Assembly (NCBI GenBank): GCA_009763385.1
Contig: CM019827.1
Coordinates: 109,395,204-109,459,203, forward strand
Length of the DNA: 64,000 nucleotides
Direction of reading: 5' to 3'
Origin: Coix lacryma-jobi var. lacryma-jobi
Lineage: Eukaryota > Streptophyta > Magnoliopsida > Poales > Poaceae
This document shows positions 1-12,270 of the stretch, piece after piece; the first letter of the stretch is position 1; each line of letters begins with the position of its first letter. The position numbers were made by a program, and so were the translations under genes. A model generated the notes under the pieces. The model searched no databases. It saw nothing but the letters and a program-made list of their open reading frames with translations, and had not been told where the DNA came from.

Positions 1-573
1 TTTGGGTTGTTACAGAATTAGATACTGGTTGAGAAATTACTAATTTACGGTGATATATTTATTGCAGTATTGTTATTGGTTTGCAAAACAAAGATCAAAT
101 CGGTTGATTTGCGTACTTTTTGAGATAGAACTGAACGATTTTCTATTTGACTATTTTTTATAACTTTAATTATCGATGAGGTACTACTCTCAATTCTATG
201 GATAGATTTTTTATATGATGAAAGTGGGAATACCCAATTTTGAAATTCTGGCTCCGCCACTGATAAGCACAAGCCATTCCCTTCCAGTGGTGTTATGGAG
301 TGCAAACCACCTACTATACGGAAACATTGAAAACAATTCAAAAAACATACTTCGGTCATTCAAACAAAATCTGAAATTTAGCATATTCATACTTCATACA
401 AATATATCATGCAAATTCAAAGTAGAAAAATTTATATGAAACTTTAGATGCATGTGCACTAAAAGATACACATGCATCTGAAAGTTGCCATTTTCATATT
501 AATTTTTCAAAAGCAATTTTATATCTAAACTTTTGCATGTGAGCACATATTTGTATGCACTATGGATGTGCTA
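1..573. other. AT-rich flank, no gene
   Basis: This is the target-side flank of element A. I see no gene: short frames on both strands lack recognisable domains. The only structure I noticed is an 11-bp perfect inverted repeat, AGATGCATGTG at 446-456 pairing with CACATGCATCT at 469-479. The last bases, 574-578 (AATTT), are the left target-site duplication of element A. Confidence 0.5.
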
Positions 574-578
574 AATTT

Positions 579-2658
579 TGAAGCACCGAGAATGCAATAG
601 CAAGGCGACCAAAGGGGGGGTGAATGTGAGCTCAAAAATTTCTCTCGAAACTTCGGTCAATTGTCCCAAAATCAACCCCCAGAAGCTAAGACCGAAACCG
701 TGATGCCCACGACCCTTGGAAGAGGGTGGATGATCCCTAGGATCACAGCGAGGCACCACAAAGCGATAGCAAACCAAACGCCAAAAACACCGGCACAAGT
801 TCGACCCCTAAAAACCAAGTCCCGAACGTAAATGGAAGACTACGTCGGGAAATCCCCAAATACCAATGCTAACAAGTAGCAAAGATACCTAGAGAGGTTT
901 CTTGGTCAACTCTAGGACCAAACGAGAAGTCCGGAAACCAAGCGAAGAAGCTGGGAGAGCGAACGCACTAAAACTCAGCCTACAGCTAACTCGCGGACTG
1001 TCCGGGCTACAGACCGCGGATTGTCTGCTCAACGACGGAATGTCCAGGCTCTGGTGGCGGACTGTCCGCCGGCCAACTGAGCGAAACAGCAACGCTGCTG
1101 AAACTGTTCTGGACGATCCCGGACTGTCCGGAAGTGACAACGGCGGACTGTCCCCGGTTCAAAAGTCACTTGAAGAACAGCGCAGAGTTAGGTCACTGGT
1201 CCGGCCGACCTCGACGCGCGGACTGTCCGCGACCCAACGGCGGACTGTCCGCCAACGTCCAGTGAGGGCGATTTCGGTCGCCCTCAACTCAAATCTTCTC
1301 CAAATCGATTCAAATCAAAATCCCTTGATCCCAAACGAGGAGAGGATGACCACGAGGTAGTTGGGAGACTATCCCCAAGAAATCATCCGCTCAAATCAAC
1401 TCAATCAATGAGAAATCGAAGGGGAAGGTGAATGAACCAAAAAAGCACCACGAAAACGAAATCGACCCGATCTACTTGTTCGTGAGGAGTTAGATGAATT
1501 CCTTCAGTGAAAATGATCTCCTCACTATAAAGAACAAGTTGATTCAAGTGGAATTCGAAAAGATGCAGTAGGGAGGGAGATCGAGTGACGGGAAAATGGC
1601 GGAGAAACGAAGAACGCGAAGAACACGAACCAAAACACGAATCAACAAATCGATCTGCAACCGTGTGGCTACCACACGCTACAACATTGAGATTACGGTC
1701 TCACTTCCTCAAAATCTCCAGTACACAGAGGTATGGTTCTCTGCGGATCTCAGTTGCTACAGCAGGGGATTGGGAGAGCAAGAAAACCTAGAAGACAAAG
1801 AGTAAATGACTGAGATAGGATAGGAGGTGGGTGTCTCCATCTACTTATCCTAATTCTATTTCCCACTCTACCCCTATCTAATTACAGAGCGAACCAGCTA
1901 AACCCTAGGGTTATTCTGGACCAACTCAAGATAGTGGTGATCCGACGACCACGCCCGCACAACTGGTAGCGTTGCCTCGACGCAACCTCACCGATTGCCG
2001 CCACGTGCCGCCATCGCTCTGCTCGTCCTTTTCCCGGACTTCGCCCCCAGTTTTGAGGCCCAAACCGTGAAACCAGCCTTCACGACCAACCCCCGGTTTT
2101 GAGGCCCAAACCGGGAAACCAGCCGTCCATCGCCTGAGTTTTAAGGCCCAAACTCAGAAACCCGCAGCACCCAGGTTTTGAGGCCCAAACCTGGAAACCG
2201 TCCTCAGCCCAAGTTTTGTGGCCCAAACTCAGAAACCATCAGCAGCCAGGTTTTGAGGCCCAAACCTGGAAACCGTCCACTCGGTGGTTTTTCTGTGGCT
2301 GAACCACCAAACCGAGCCATAGAGGGGATGCACCGCCCGTGCACCCCATCCACCGACACATGTCCCCAGGTCCTCGACCCAAGCAACATCGTGCCCGCAA
2401 GTCTTCGCTCGTCGCTGTCCCAGGCTGCCAGCCACCACAGCTGATCCTCGGGCCACCGGTCCGTCAGTCCAAGCCTCACGTCCGCCCTTCGCCGCTCTCG
2501 GTCTATCGGCACGACACATCTCTACTTGACCTTCACCTTGCCTTTGATCACTGTATCTGTGCTCGACACCTGCACAACACAAGCCAAAGAACATGCACAT
2601 TATCTCAGTTGACAATCACTCATCACTCAGAGACTCGGCATACACCCATGTATCCACA
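579..2658 (-). repeat. Element A 3' LTR (left copy)
   Basis: The 2080-bp LTR starts TGAAGCACCG and ends ATCCACA on the plus strand, so it has TG...CA ends. It matches 44648-46729 throughout. It contains an array of CGGACTGTCCG-like palindromes (about 990-1260), a TATA-like TAAGTAG stretch on the minus strand near 1840, and six to seven hairpin units with stems such as CCAGGTTT/AAACCTGG (about 2045-2315). Confidence 0.92.
2045..2315. repeat. Hairpin array in A left LTR
   Basis: Units of about 38-45 bp share the core TGAGGCCC loop followed by GAAACC. Each has an 8-bp stem whose two sides change together: CCCGGTTT/AAACCGGG (about 2092), CTGAGTTT/AAACTCAG (about 2136), CCAGGTTT/AAACCTGG (about 2172 and 2248), then GGTGGTT/AACCACC (about 2284-2309). 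The first unit (about 2047) and the fifth (about 2210) have imperfect stems. Equivalent arrays lie in the right LTR of A (about 46116-46382) and in C (about 16350-16612). In element orientation the array is about 200 bp upstream of the TATA-like site. Confidence 0.8.
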
Positions 2659-4330
2659 ATCTCCCCCTTGATGAGTGCATTTTCATCTACCAACACAAAT
2701 CATAAATGGAATAGAGGTAGGTAGGAAGAAGGAGAGAAAAACCCGACCAAATGACCCAAAAGCATATCAAAGCCGAAGAAGGTCAAGTGGAAAGAGCAAA
2801 ACAACTTGGTTCCCAAAGACATGGGCAACGGCTCGACGCAACCAAGCAAAGCAAAGCTAGCTCTCAAGAAGGGTAGAACAGGCTCAACACCGCTAGCGTG
2901 AAAACTCGATACCAATTGAAGAATCAACTGAAATTCAAGCAAAACAGAGCTAGCCCTCAAGAAGAGGCAGAACAGGTTCAACACCGCTAGCGAGGAAGCT
3001 CGATACTAACTGAAGAAAGCTTGATACCAACTGAAGAGCATAAAGACAAAGGTGCTAGTTCCTCAAGAAAGAGGCAAAGGCTCAACACAACTAGCTACCA
3101 AAAAAATGCTCCGAACCAACTGTTACCAGCTCGAAAACGCAGCAGCGAGCAAACTCCCCCTCGAATGGTGCACACAACCAGGAAATCTCCCCCTTAGTTC
3201 AACTCGGAAAGTACATGATTTATCAATATTTTCTCCCCCTTAGTTGAACACAGAAGGCACTCATGATTTGTCAATATTTTCTCCCCCTTAGTTGAAAAAT
3301 GCACTGTCAAGCAAGTTTCTTCCCCTTGACAGAATATCTTCCCCTTTCAAAATGCAAATGAGCCAAAATGCAAGTTAGCAGCTTCAGGGATATAATCAAT
3401 AGAGTGTAAAGATGCTCCACAAAGTGTAAGTCCAATGACACAACGAGAAGCCTACATGCTAGCAAAGGCTCAAACTGATCACCAAATATGAAATATGAAC
3501 ATATGAGCAAAGTGAGCAGTTTTAGCCAAAAGTATTCACCATCAAAATAGCACTACACACGTATAGACAGAAGGTCAAACAGGTGCTAAACATGTATACA
3601 AGGTGAACTACCCCTAGCAAAGTTCAATCATCATGCTATAGAATGAAGCATACACTTGTGATTTCAAATTTTAATCGGAGTTGTAGCGGTTAAATTACAC
3701 AAGTTCAAATTTCAGCATGTGATTGCGAGAGGTTGAAAGCTTGTCATTGCCTAACTTTTCAACTGTGCGAAGCCTATGCACAAGCAATTAGAAGCTTAAA
3801 GCAACAGTTTCGGTCATACACTACATGGCTCAAGTTTAACTCAAAGTGCAATGAGAAACAGTCTCAATACCATGATGTGTTGACGAGCAATCCCATCTCG
3901 ATCTTTCCAATTCACTTAACTTGGTTCAAATTTAAAACAGAATATGAACATACCAAGCAAGTGAATGACTCAGAATTAGAGACATAGCAACCTAGCATAT
4001 ATGAAAAGCACAAGTGATCTCACATATTCTATACATACTAGTTGCATATCTCAATGGTGAACTTTTCAAGTTTTATGTTCATTAAGCAAATTCACCATTC
4101 ATAAAATAGCTCAGCTCACAACATGTATCAGTGATCAGAAAGAGCATAAGCTACAAGCATCTTCATAAAGCATCGGAGCATACGCTAATCATAGCACAAT
4201 CACATTCTAAAGATTATATACATGAAGCTCTGAATGTAAACATGCAAGATGTAATGCAAAGATGCATGATGAAATCAAATGAAAGAAAAAGAGTCAGTCT
4301 ATAGTACACGAACCAAAATGTTTCCCCCAT
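2659..4330 (-). other. Element A 3' non-coding region with PPT-like motifs
   Basis: This is the non-coding part of A between the 3' LTR and the end of pol. The true polypurine tract abuts the LTR: CTCCCCCTTGATGAG at 2661-2675 (purine-rich on the minus strand). Similar motifs (CTCCCCCTTAGTT) recur near 3187, 3231 and 3285, a known Sirevirus trait. No coding frame here has a recognisable domain. The region is collinear with 7519-9067 in element C. Confidence 0.75.
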
Positions 4331-6309
4331 CTAAAAGGGGAAACACACACCAAGCTCACCTCTCAACCTAGCAAAAGTTGATTGGTCTAAAGGCTTGGTG
4401 AAAATATCAGCCAACTGATGATGAGTATCGACATGGCGAAGGTCGATGTCACCCTTCTCATAGTGGTCTCGCAGAAAATGAAAGCGCAAATCAATGTGTT
4501 TGGTCTTAGAGTGCAGCACGGGGTTCTTAGCAATGCTAATAGCACTCGTGCTGTCACAAAGCAAAGGAACATGAGAAAAGCTCAAACCAAAATCACGCAA
4601 AGTGGCCATCATCCAAAGCAACTGGGAACAGCAGCTAGCCGCAGCAACATACTCAGCCTCCGTGGTAGACTGGGCGACACTAGACTGCTTGCGAGAAGAC
4701 CACGATACAAGAGAAGAACCAATAAACTGACAAGTCCTAGAAGTGGACTTGCGATCAATACGGCACCCAGCAAAATCGGCATCAGAATAACCACAAAGGG
4801 AGAGGATGGAGGAAGCAGAATACCAAATCCCAAACTCTGGAGTGAAGCATAAGTACCTCATAATGCGCTTTACCGCCTGACGATGAGAAGTGCGCGGCGA
4901 CGACTGAAATCGCGCACACAGACGCACCGCGAACTAGATGTCCGGGCATGTCGCCGTCAGGTACAGCAGCGACCCGATCATACTCCGGTACTCCTTCTGG
5001 TCCACGGCTTCTCCATCCACATCCGCATCCAGGGCCGCCGTGGTCGGCATGGGTGTTGGAAGAGGCTTGGCCTCACCCATGTCGAACTTCTTCAGGATGT
5101 CCTTAGTGTACTTGCCCTGGTGCACGAACGTCCCCTCTCGGAATTGCTTGATTTGCAACCCGAGGAAAAACGTCAACTCGCCCATCATGCTCATCTCAAA
5201 CTCCCTGCTCATAGTGTCTGCAAACTTGGCAACCAAAGCGTGAGAAGAACCACCAAAAATGATATCATCCATGTAAATCTGAACCAAGAGAGTGTCATTG
5301 CCTTGCTTGAGGACAAAAAGCGTTTTATCCACACATCCCATTTTAAAACCCTTAGCAAGAATAAATGTTTTCAACCTATCATACCAGGCTCTAGGAGCTT
5401 GTTTCAAACCATACAAAGCTTTGTGAAGTTTAAAAACATGGTTTGGAAACTTGGGATTTTCAAAACCGGGGGGTTGTTTCACATACACCTCCTCTTCTAT
5501 GTAGCCATTTAAGAAGGCACTCTTGACATCCATTTGAAAAAGTTTAAACCCTTTGGATGCTGCAAAAGCCAAGAGTATCCTAATTGTCTCCAAACGAGCT
5601 ACAGGAGCAAAAGTCTCCTCATAGTCTATCCCCTGCTTCTGACTATATCCCTGGGCTACTAGTCTGGCCTTGTTTCTCACAACATGGCCATCCTTTCCTT
5701 GTTTGTTTTTGAAAACCCATTTTGTCCCAATAGGATGACACTCAGGAGGAGGAGGAACAAGAACCCAAACCCGATTTCTTTCAAAATTTTCAAGCTCCTC
5801 ATGCATGGCATTGACCCAATTTGGATCAGATAAAGCGTGTCCAACATCTTAGGGTTCAAAATCAGCAACAAATGCAGAATGAGCAAAGTGAGAGATTTGT
5901 TGTGACCTTGACCGAGTGACACGTTCGCCGATGCTGCCGATGATCTGTTGAGGTGGATGTTGGCGCTGGATGTGTCGTGGCGCCTCCCGAACTGAAGATA
6001 CCTCCCCCTCAACAGCAGCTGGCGCTTCCTCGGGTACAAAAGGTACCGCTCGAGGTGGCAGATCCCACGGCCCCCAAGTCGTCGAAGAAGAAGGATCGGG
6101 GCCGTGAGTGGTAGTAGAGGCCGCTCTTTGCGGCACAACAGGTGGAGGAGGTGCTGGGTCATCCATCCCTTCAGCACCCTCTTCCTCATCATCAAAAAGA
6201 GGCTCACCAACCTCATGATCACTTGCACGCTCAAAACGAGAAGAAGGACAAACCATGGTCTCGTCGAAGGTGACATCGGATGTCTCCATGACTCGGTTAG
6301 TATCAAGGT
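4331..6309 (-). pseudogene. Element A pol, 3' half: RT and RNase H (degenerate)
   Basis: This is the downstream half of A's copia pol. It reads from the linker after integrase through reverse transcriptase to RNase H. RT motifs seen are TKWVFKNKQG, FQMDVKSAFLNG, ALYGLKQAPRAWYD and the catalytic YMDDIIFG. RNase H motifs are GYSDADFAGC, EAEYVAAASC and KHIDLRFHFLRDH, ending ADIFTKPLD. The reading frame is broken by TAA at about 5849 (C has an arginine codon there) and by TAG at 4934-4936 between RT and RNase H. The same TAG is present in C. The gene continues at 40736-41951 beyond the B insertion; removing B and one copy of AAGGT restores collinearity with C. It is not functional. Confidence 0.92.
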
Positions 6310-7206
6310 TGAAAGGATCAAATCAGCCTAGAGGGGGTGAATAGGTGATTTTAAACAATCTGAAACTTCAGAAACTAAGAGATGTAGTTAGATAACAACC
6401 GGAAAGGCCGGTTTGTTTGGGTAGGTACTACCGGGTGCAAAACACCGGTACTACCGATACAAACAAATGGCACAACCGGGGATCCTAAAAGGAACTACAA
6501 ATCCGATGTATGTGAGCTATGAAAGTAATACAAGAATCTAGCCCCACTTCCCTAAGTATGACCGATAGTAAACTACTCTCACCGAGCCTTGGTTGCTTCC
6601 CTTGATGTAGATCGAGCCTTCCTGACCTAAGAAAGAGATAGGGATAGGAAGAACACGAAGAACACAACAACAAGCGTAATATACAGAGTAGAGACAACAA
6701 CAAGCACACGGGACACGCGATTTATCCTAAGGTTCGGCCAATCCACAAAGGAGTGCCTACGTCCTCGTTGTTGAGGTGACCACAAAGGTCGGAGTCTAGT
6801 TCACCTCCTTGCCTCACTCAAGTAACCACAAAGGCTACTCGAGTTTCTCCACTAGAAATCACAGGGGTAATACAAACACTTCGGGGAGCCCTCACAAATG
6901 AATCAATACGGGCTACCACGAAGAACACCTAACCGGCTAGAGCTCAAAGAGCTCAAGAGTAATAGACACAAATCAAGCCGGCTAGATCGAAACCAAGTGC
7001 TCAAGTCGTAGATCGAAGCTTCTCACTCTCTAATCTCACTTCCCTAGCTCAAATCTTGCAAGAGAATGAATATAGGAGCAAAGGGAGAGAGAGAGAGGGG
7101 AGTAGTCAATGCTTGGAGAGAGCTTTGTCTGAAAGTAGGTCGCAATGAATGAATGGAATCAGTGGGTAACCGTCAAAAGTCAAGTGGAGGGCTATAAATA
7201 GTCCCC
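6310..7206 (-). repeat. Element B 3' LTR, first fragment
   Basis: It starts TGAAAGGATCAAATC and matches 38572-39467 closely. At about 7206, just past CTATAAATAG, the match stops and sequence from C's LTR begins. The palindrome minisatellite found in the right LTR (39467-40420) is missing here. The remaining piece of this LTR resumes at 16963. Confidence 0.9.
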
Positions 7207-7518
7207 AAGTCCACCGACACGTGTCCCCAAGTCTACGACTTAGGCAACACATGACCGCAAGTCTTCGCTCGTTGCTGTCCCAGGCTGCCAGCCACCACAG
7301 CTGATCCTCGGGCCTCTGGTCCCTCAGTCCAAGCCTCACGTCCGCCCTTCACCACTCTTGGTCCATCGGCACGGCACATCTCTACTTGACCTTCACCTCG
7401 CCTTTGATCACTGCATCCGTGCTCGACACCTGCACAACACAAGCCAAAGAACATGCGCATCATCCCAGTTGACAATCACTCATCACTCAGAGACCCGGCA
7501 TACACCCATGTATCCGCA
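7207..7518 (-). repeat. Element C 3' LTR, truncated
   Basis: Only the last 310 bp or so (plus-strand sense) remain, matching about 16653-16962 and ending ATCCGCA. The junction with B's LTR at 7200-7212 shares the short sequence AGTCC between both partners. Confidence 0.88.
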
Positions 7519-9067
7519 ATCTCCCCCTTGATGAGTGCATTGTCAACTACCAACACAAATCATAGTAGAAAGAGAAGAAGGAAAAAGGAGAAGAGAGAAC
7601 TCGACCAAATGACCCAAAAGCATAGCAAAGCCGAAGAAGGTCAAGTGGAAAGAGCAAGACAACTTGGTCCCCAAAGACATGGGCAACGGCTCGACGCAAC
7701 CAAGCAAAGCAAAACTAGCCCTCAAGAAGAAGTAGAACAGGCTCAACACCGCTAGCAAATCCCAATCGAAAATATCGAAGCAAAATGCTAGTCCCTCAAG
7801 ATAGAGGCACAGAGGCTCAACACAACTAGCAAAGAAAGCTTGATACCGATGCCTTTCGGCCAACAAGAGCTAGCAAAGCTCAAGCTCCCCCTTAGTTGAT
7901 CATCCAGGAGACATGCAAACTCTCCCCCTGGAAACTCCCCCTCAAATGAACACTCGGGAAGCATATACACTCGGGAAGCACAAATGATTTGCAAATTCTC
8001 CCCCTTAGTTGAAAATGCACTAATTAAGTAAAAGACTCTCCCCATCAGAAAAGGCACCAACAAAAAGTGCGAACATGGGAGGTTCTTCCCCTTCCAACAT
8101 GCATATGAGTCAAAATGCAAGTTAGCAGCTTCAGGAATATATTCAGGAGAATGCAAAGATGCTCTAAACAGTATAACTCTAATGACTCATCAACAGCATA
8201 CAAGCTCAGCAAAGGCTCAAACTGATCACCAGATATGAAGTATGAACATATGAGCAGAAAGGAGCAGTTTTGAGTCAAAAAGGTATTCACCATCAAAATA
8301 GCACTAGCAATGTATAAACAGGAGTCTGAACAAATGCTAAACATGTATACAAGGTGAACTACCCCTAGCAAAGTTCAATCATCATGCTTAAGAATGTAAC
8401 ATACACTTGTGAATTCAAATTCAGATCGGAGTTGCAGCGGTGAAATTACACAAGTTCAATTATTAGCATGTGATTGCGAGAGGTTGAAAACTTGTCATTG
8501 CCTAACTTTGCAACCGAGCGAAGCCTATGCCGAAGCAATCAGAAGCTTAAAGCTACGGTTTCGGTCATACACTACACGGCTCAAGTTTAACTCAAAGTGC
8601 AATGAGAAACCGTCTCGATACCGTGATGTGTTGACAAGCAATCCCATCTCGATCTTTTCAATTCACTAAAACTTGGTACAAATTTTAAACATGATATGAA
8701 CAGACCAAGCAAGTGAATGACTCAGAACTAGAGACATAGCAACCTAGCATATATGAAAAGCACGAGTAAACTCAACACATCCTACACATGCTCGTTGCAT
8801 ATCTCAATGGTGAACATTTTCAGAGTTGAAATTATTAAGCACATTCACCATTTCAAAAATAGCTCAGCTCACAACATGTACTAGTGATCAGAAAGAGCAT
8901 AAGCTACAAGCATCAACATAAGCATCAGAGCATACTACATGGAGCATAGTTACATTCTAGTGATTATAGACATGAAGCTCAGAATGTAAATGCGTATGCT
9001 AAAATGCAAAAGAAAAGAAAGACAAAAGAGTCAGTCAAATATACAAGATCCAAAATGTTTCCCTCAA
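7519..9067 (-). other. Element C 3' non-coding region
   Basis: This is the polypurine tract and long 3' untranslated region of C, collinear with 2659-4330 of A. CTCCCCCTT-type motifs recur near 7521, 7886, 7921, 7936 and 7999. I see no coding frame with a domain. Confidence 0.75.
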
Positions 9068-12000
9068 CTAAAAGGGGAAACACACACCAAGCTCACCCCT
9101 CAACCGATTAAAGGTTGATTCATCTAAAGGCTTGGTGAAAATATCGGCCAGTTGATGATGAGTATCGACATGGCGAAGGTCGATATCACCCTTCTCCTGG
9201 TGGTCTCGCAAGAAATGAAAGCGCACATCAATGTGTTTGGTCTTTGAGTGAAGCACGGTGTTCTTAGCAACGCTAATGGCACTCGTGCTGTCACAAAGCA
9301 AAGGCACGCGAGTAAAGCTCAGACCAAAATCACGCAAAGTGGCCATCATCCAGAGCAACTGGGAACAGCAGCTAGCCGCAGCAACATATTTAGCCTCTGT
9401 GGTGGACTGAGCGACACTAGACTGCTTGCGAGAAGACCACGAAACAAGAGAAGAACCAATAAACTGACAAGTCCCAGAAGTGGACTTGCGCTCAATACGA
9501 CAACCAGCAAAATCGGCATCCGAATAACCGCAAAGAGAGAGGGTGGAGGAAGCAGAATACCAAATCCCAAACTCAGGTGTGAAACGAAGGTACCTGAATA
9601 TGCGCTTCATTGCCTGATGGTGAGAAGTGCGCGGCGACGCCTGAAAGCGCGCGCACAGACACACCGCGAACTAGATGTCCGGGCGTGTCGCCGTCAGGTA
9701 GAGCAGCGACCTGATCATGCTTCGGTACTCCTTCTGGTCCACTGCTTCTCCATCCACATCCGCATCCAGGGCAGTCGTCATCGACATGGGTGTTGGAAGA
9801 GGCTTGGCCTCACCCATATCGAACCGCTTCAGCAAGTCCTTGGTGTACTTGCCCTGGTGCACAAACGTCCCCTCTCGGGATTGCTTGATTTGTAACCCGA
9901 GAAAGAAAGTCAGCTTGCCCATCATGCTCATCTCAAACTCCCTGCTCATAATATCTGCAAACTTGGCAACCAAAGCGTGAGAGGAACCACCGAAAATGAT
10001 ATCATCCACGTAAATCTGGACCAAGAGAGTGTCTTTGCCTTGCTTGAGGAGAAAGAGCGTTTTATCTACACATCCCATTTAAAAACCCTTAGCAAGCAAA
10101 AAGGTTTTTAGTCTATCATACCAGGCTCTAGGGGCTTGTTTCAAACCATATAAAGCTTTGTGAAGTTTAAAAACATGGTTTGGAAACTTGAGATTTTCAA
10201 AACCGGGGGGTTGCTCAACATACACTTCCTCTTCTATGTAGCCGTTTAAGAAGGCACTCTTGACATCCATTTGAAAGAGTTTAAAACCTTTGGATGCAGC
10301 AAAAGCCAAGAGTATCCTAATAGCCTCCAAACGAGCTACAGGAGCAAAAGTCTCCTCAAAGTCTATCCCCTCCTTCTGACTATAACCCTTGGCCACAAGA
10401 CACACTTTGTTCCTCACAATGTGGCCATCCTCTCCTTGTTTGTTTTTGAAAACCCATTTTGTCCCAATAGGATTACAGTTAGGAGGGGGAGGAACTAGAA
10501 CCCAAACCCGATTTCTCTCAAAATTTTCTAACTCCTCATGCATGGCATTGACCCAATCCGGATCCGTCAAAGCGTGTCCAACATCTCGGGGCTCAAAATT
10601 AGCAACAAAAGCAGAATGAGCGAAGTGAGAGATGTGCTGTGACCTGGACCGAGTAACCCGTTCGTCGATGCTGCCGATCATCTGCTGAGGCGGGTGCTGG
10701 CGCTGGATGTGTCGTGGTGCCTCCCGAGCTGAAGTAGCCTCCCCCTCAACAGCAGCTGGTGCCTCCCCGGGTACAAAAGGTACCGCTCGGGGTGGCGGAT
10801 CCCACGGCCCCCAGGAAGAAGATGTGTCGGGGCCATGAGTCATCGTAGAAGCCGCTCTTTGCGGCACAGCAGGTGGAGGCAATGCTGGGTCATCTATGCC
10901 TTCAGCATCCTCGACCTCATCATTGAAAAGAGGCTCACCAACCTCAAGATCACCTGCTCGCTCAAAACGAGAAGAAGGACAAACGAGAGTCTCGTTGAAG
11001 GTGACATCTGATGTCTCCATGACTCGGTTAGTATCAAGGTTAAGTACACGATATGCGCGAGTGTGAGTGCCATAACACAAAAATACACCGTCAGAAGAAC
11101 AAGACTCAAACTTGTCCAGGTTGCCTTTCTTCAAAATAAAACAATGGCAACCGAAGACTCTAAAATAACTCACCTTGGGCTGTCTACCAAAATGCAACTC
11201 ATAAGAAGTCTTTTTCAAGAACGCTCTCAGAAAAATGCGATTGGAAATATAGCACGCAGTGTTCATAGCTTCGGCCCAATAACGCCTAGGAGTCCTATGC
11301 TCATCGAGCATCGTCCTGGCCATCTCAACAAGGGTCCGATTCTTCCTTTCTACAACACCATTCTGGGGTGGTGTGTAGGGGGAAGAAAACTGATGCTCCA
11401 AACCCAAGCGGTCACATAACTTCTCAAAATCCAAATTCTTGAATTCGGAACCATTATCACTCCGAATTGCTCGCATCCAGTTCAAAGGGAACTCGTTCTG
11501 AAGACGCAAAATCAGATTACGAGCAAAGGAGAAAGTCTCGGTCTTCTCAGCTAAAAAGAAGACCCATGAATATCTCGAAAAGTCATCAACAACAACAAGC
11601 ACATACCACTTCCCCCCAACCGAGCTCACCCGAGCCGGACCAACAAGGTCCATGTGCAAAAGCTCTCCAGGGCGCTTGGTCATGACCTGAGTCACCGGAT
11701 GGTGGGGAGCGGTAACCATCTTCCCATGTCTACAAGAGTGGCAAACAAGATCCTTCTCCATATGCAACTTGGGCAATCCTCGGATTAGGCCAAGTGAACT
11801 AAGCCTTGCAAGCAAGTCGAAGCTCAAATGTCCAAGTCTCCTATGCCACTTCCAAAGATCAGAGGAGGAAGGTCCAGCCACAAGACAACGAGAAGTGCCA
11901 AAAGACTCCGGGAAATTCACACAAAAGACTTTTCCAAAGGGCGAAATCAAACACACAAGATTGCCCTGAGGATCCAAAATACGGCTGAGATTCGGTTTAA

Positions 12001-12256
12001 AACGAATCTCATAGTCATCATCAAAAAGTTGCGAAACAGAAAGAAGATTAAAATGCAGGTTAGAAACAAGAGCAACATCGCGCAACACAAAGTGCTCATT
12101 AACCCGCACAGACCCGCGAGACAATACCTTACCTTTGCTATTGTCGCCGAAAGTTATGTACTCCTTTCCGGCAACAGGGCTAAGGCTGGAGAACCACTTG
12201 GCGTTTCCGGTCATGTGCCTCGAGCAACCGGAATCCACAAACCAAATGTCCTCCAA
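9068..12256 (-). pseudogene. Element C pol: protease, integrase, RT, RNase H (three stops or fewer)
   Basis: About 1063 codons in one frame. It opens at the protease DSGCSRHMTG, where the catalytic Asp lies in DSG. Integrase follows with the HHCC region (RRLGHLS ... CHSCRHGK) and the D-D-E residues in LLHMDLVGP, RSDNGSEF and QNGVVERKNRTL. RT shows FQMDVKSAFLNG and YVDDIIFGG. RNase H shows GYSDADFAGC and KHIDVRFHFLRDH. The frame is interrupted by TAA just after the RT thumb start (about 10079; A has a lysine codon) and by TAG at 9671-9673, shared with A. All catalytic residues I can check are intact, so decay is limited. The start is not an ATG: the frame opens after TAG at the gag-pol boundary. 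Confidence 0.93.
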
Positions 12257-12270
12257 CCGTTTTACCTACA

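Noticed and set aside
215..300. Phrase TGGCTCCGCCACTG resembling a transposon terminus
   Set aside because: Common in grass intergenic DNA, but I could find no matching second end or target duplication within the 573 bp available.
902..1360. 152-codon plus-strand frame, also present at 44973-45431
   Set aside because: It is conserved only because both are copies of A's LTR. It runs through the palindrome array, is antisense to the element and has no domain.
9671..9673. Programmed readthrough of the shared TAG
   Set aside because: The downstream context TTCGCG does not match the CARYYA-type readthrough signal. It is kept only as an open alternative in the findings.
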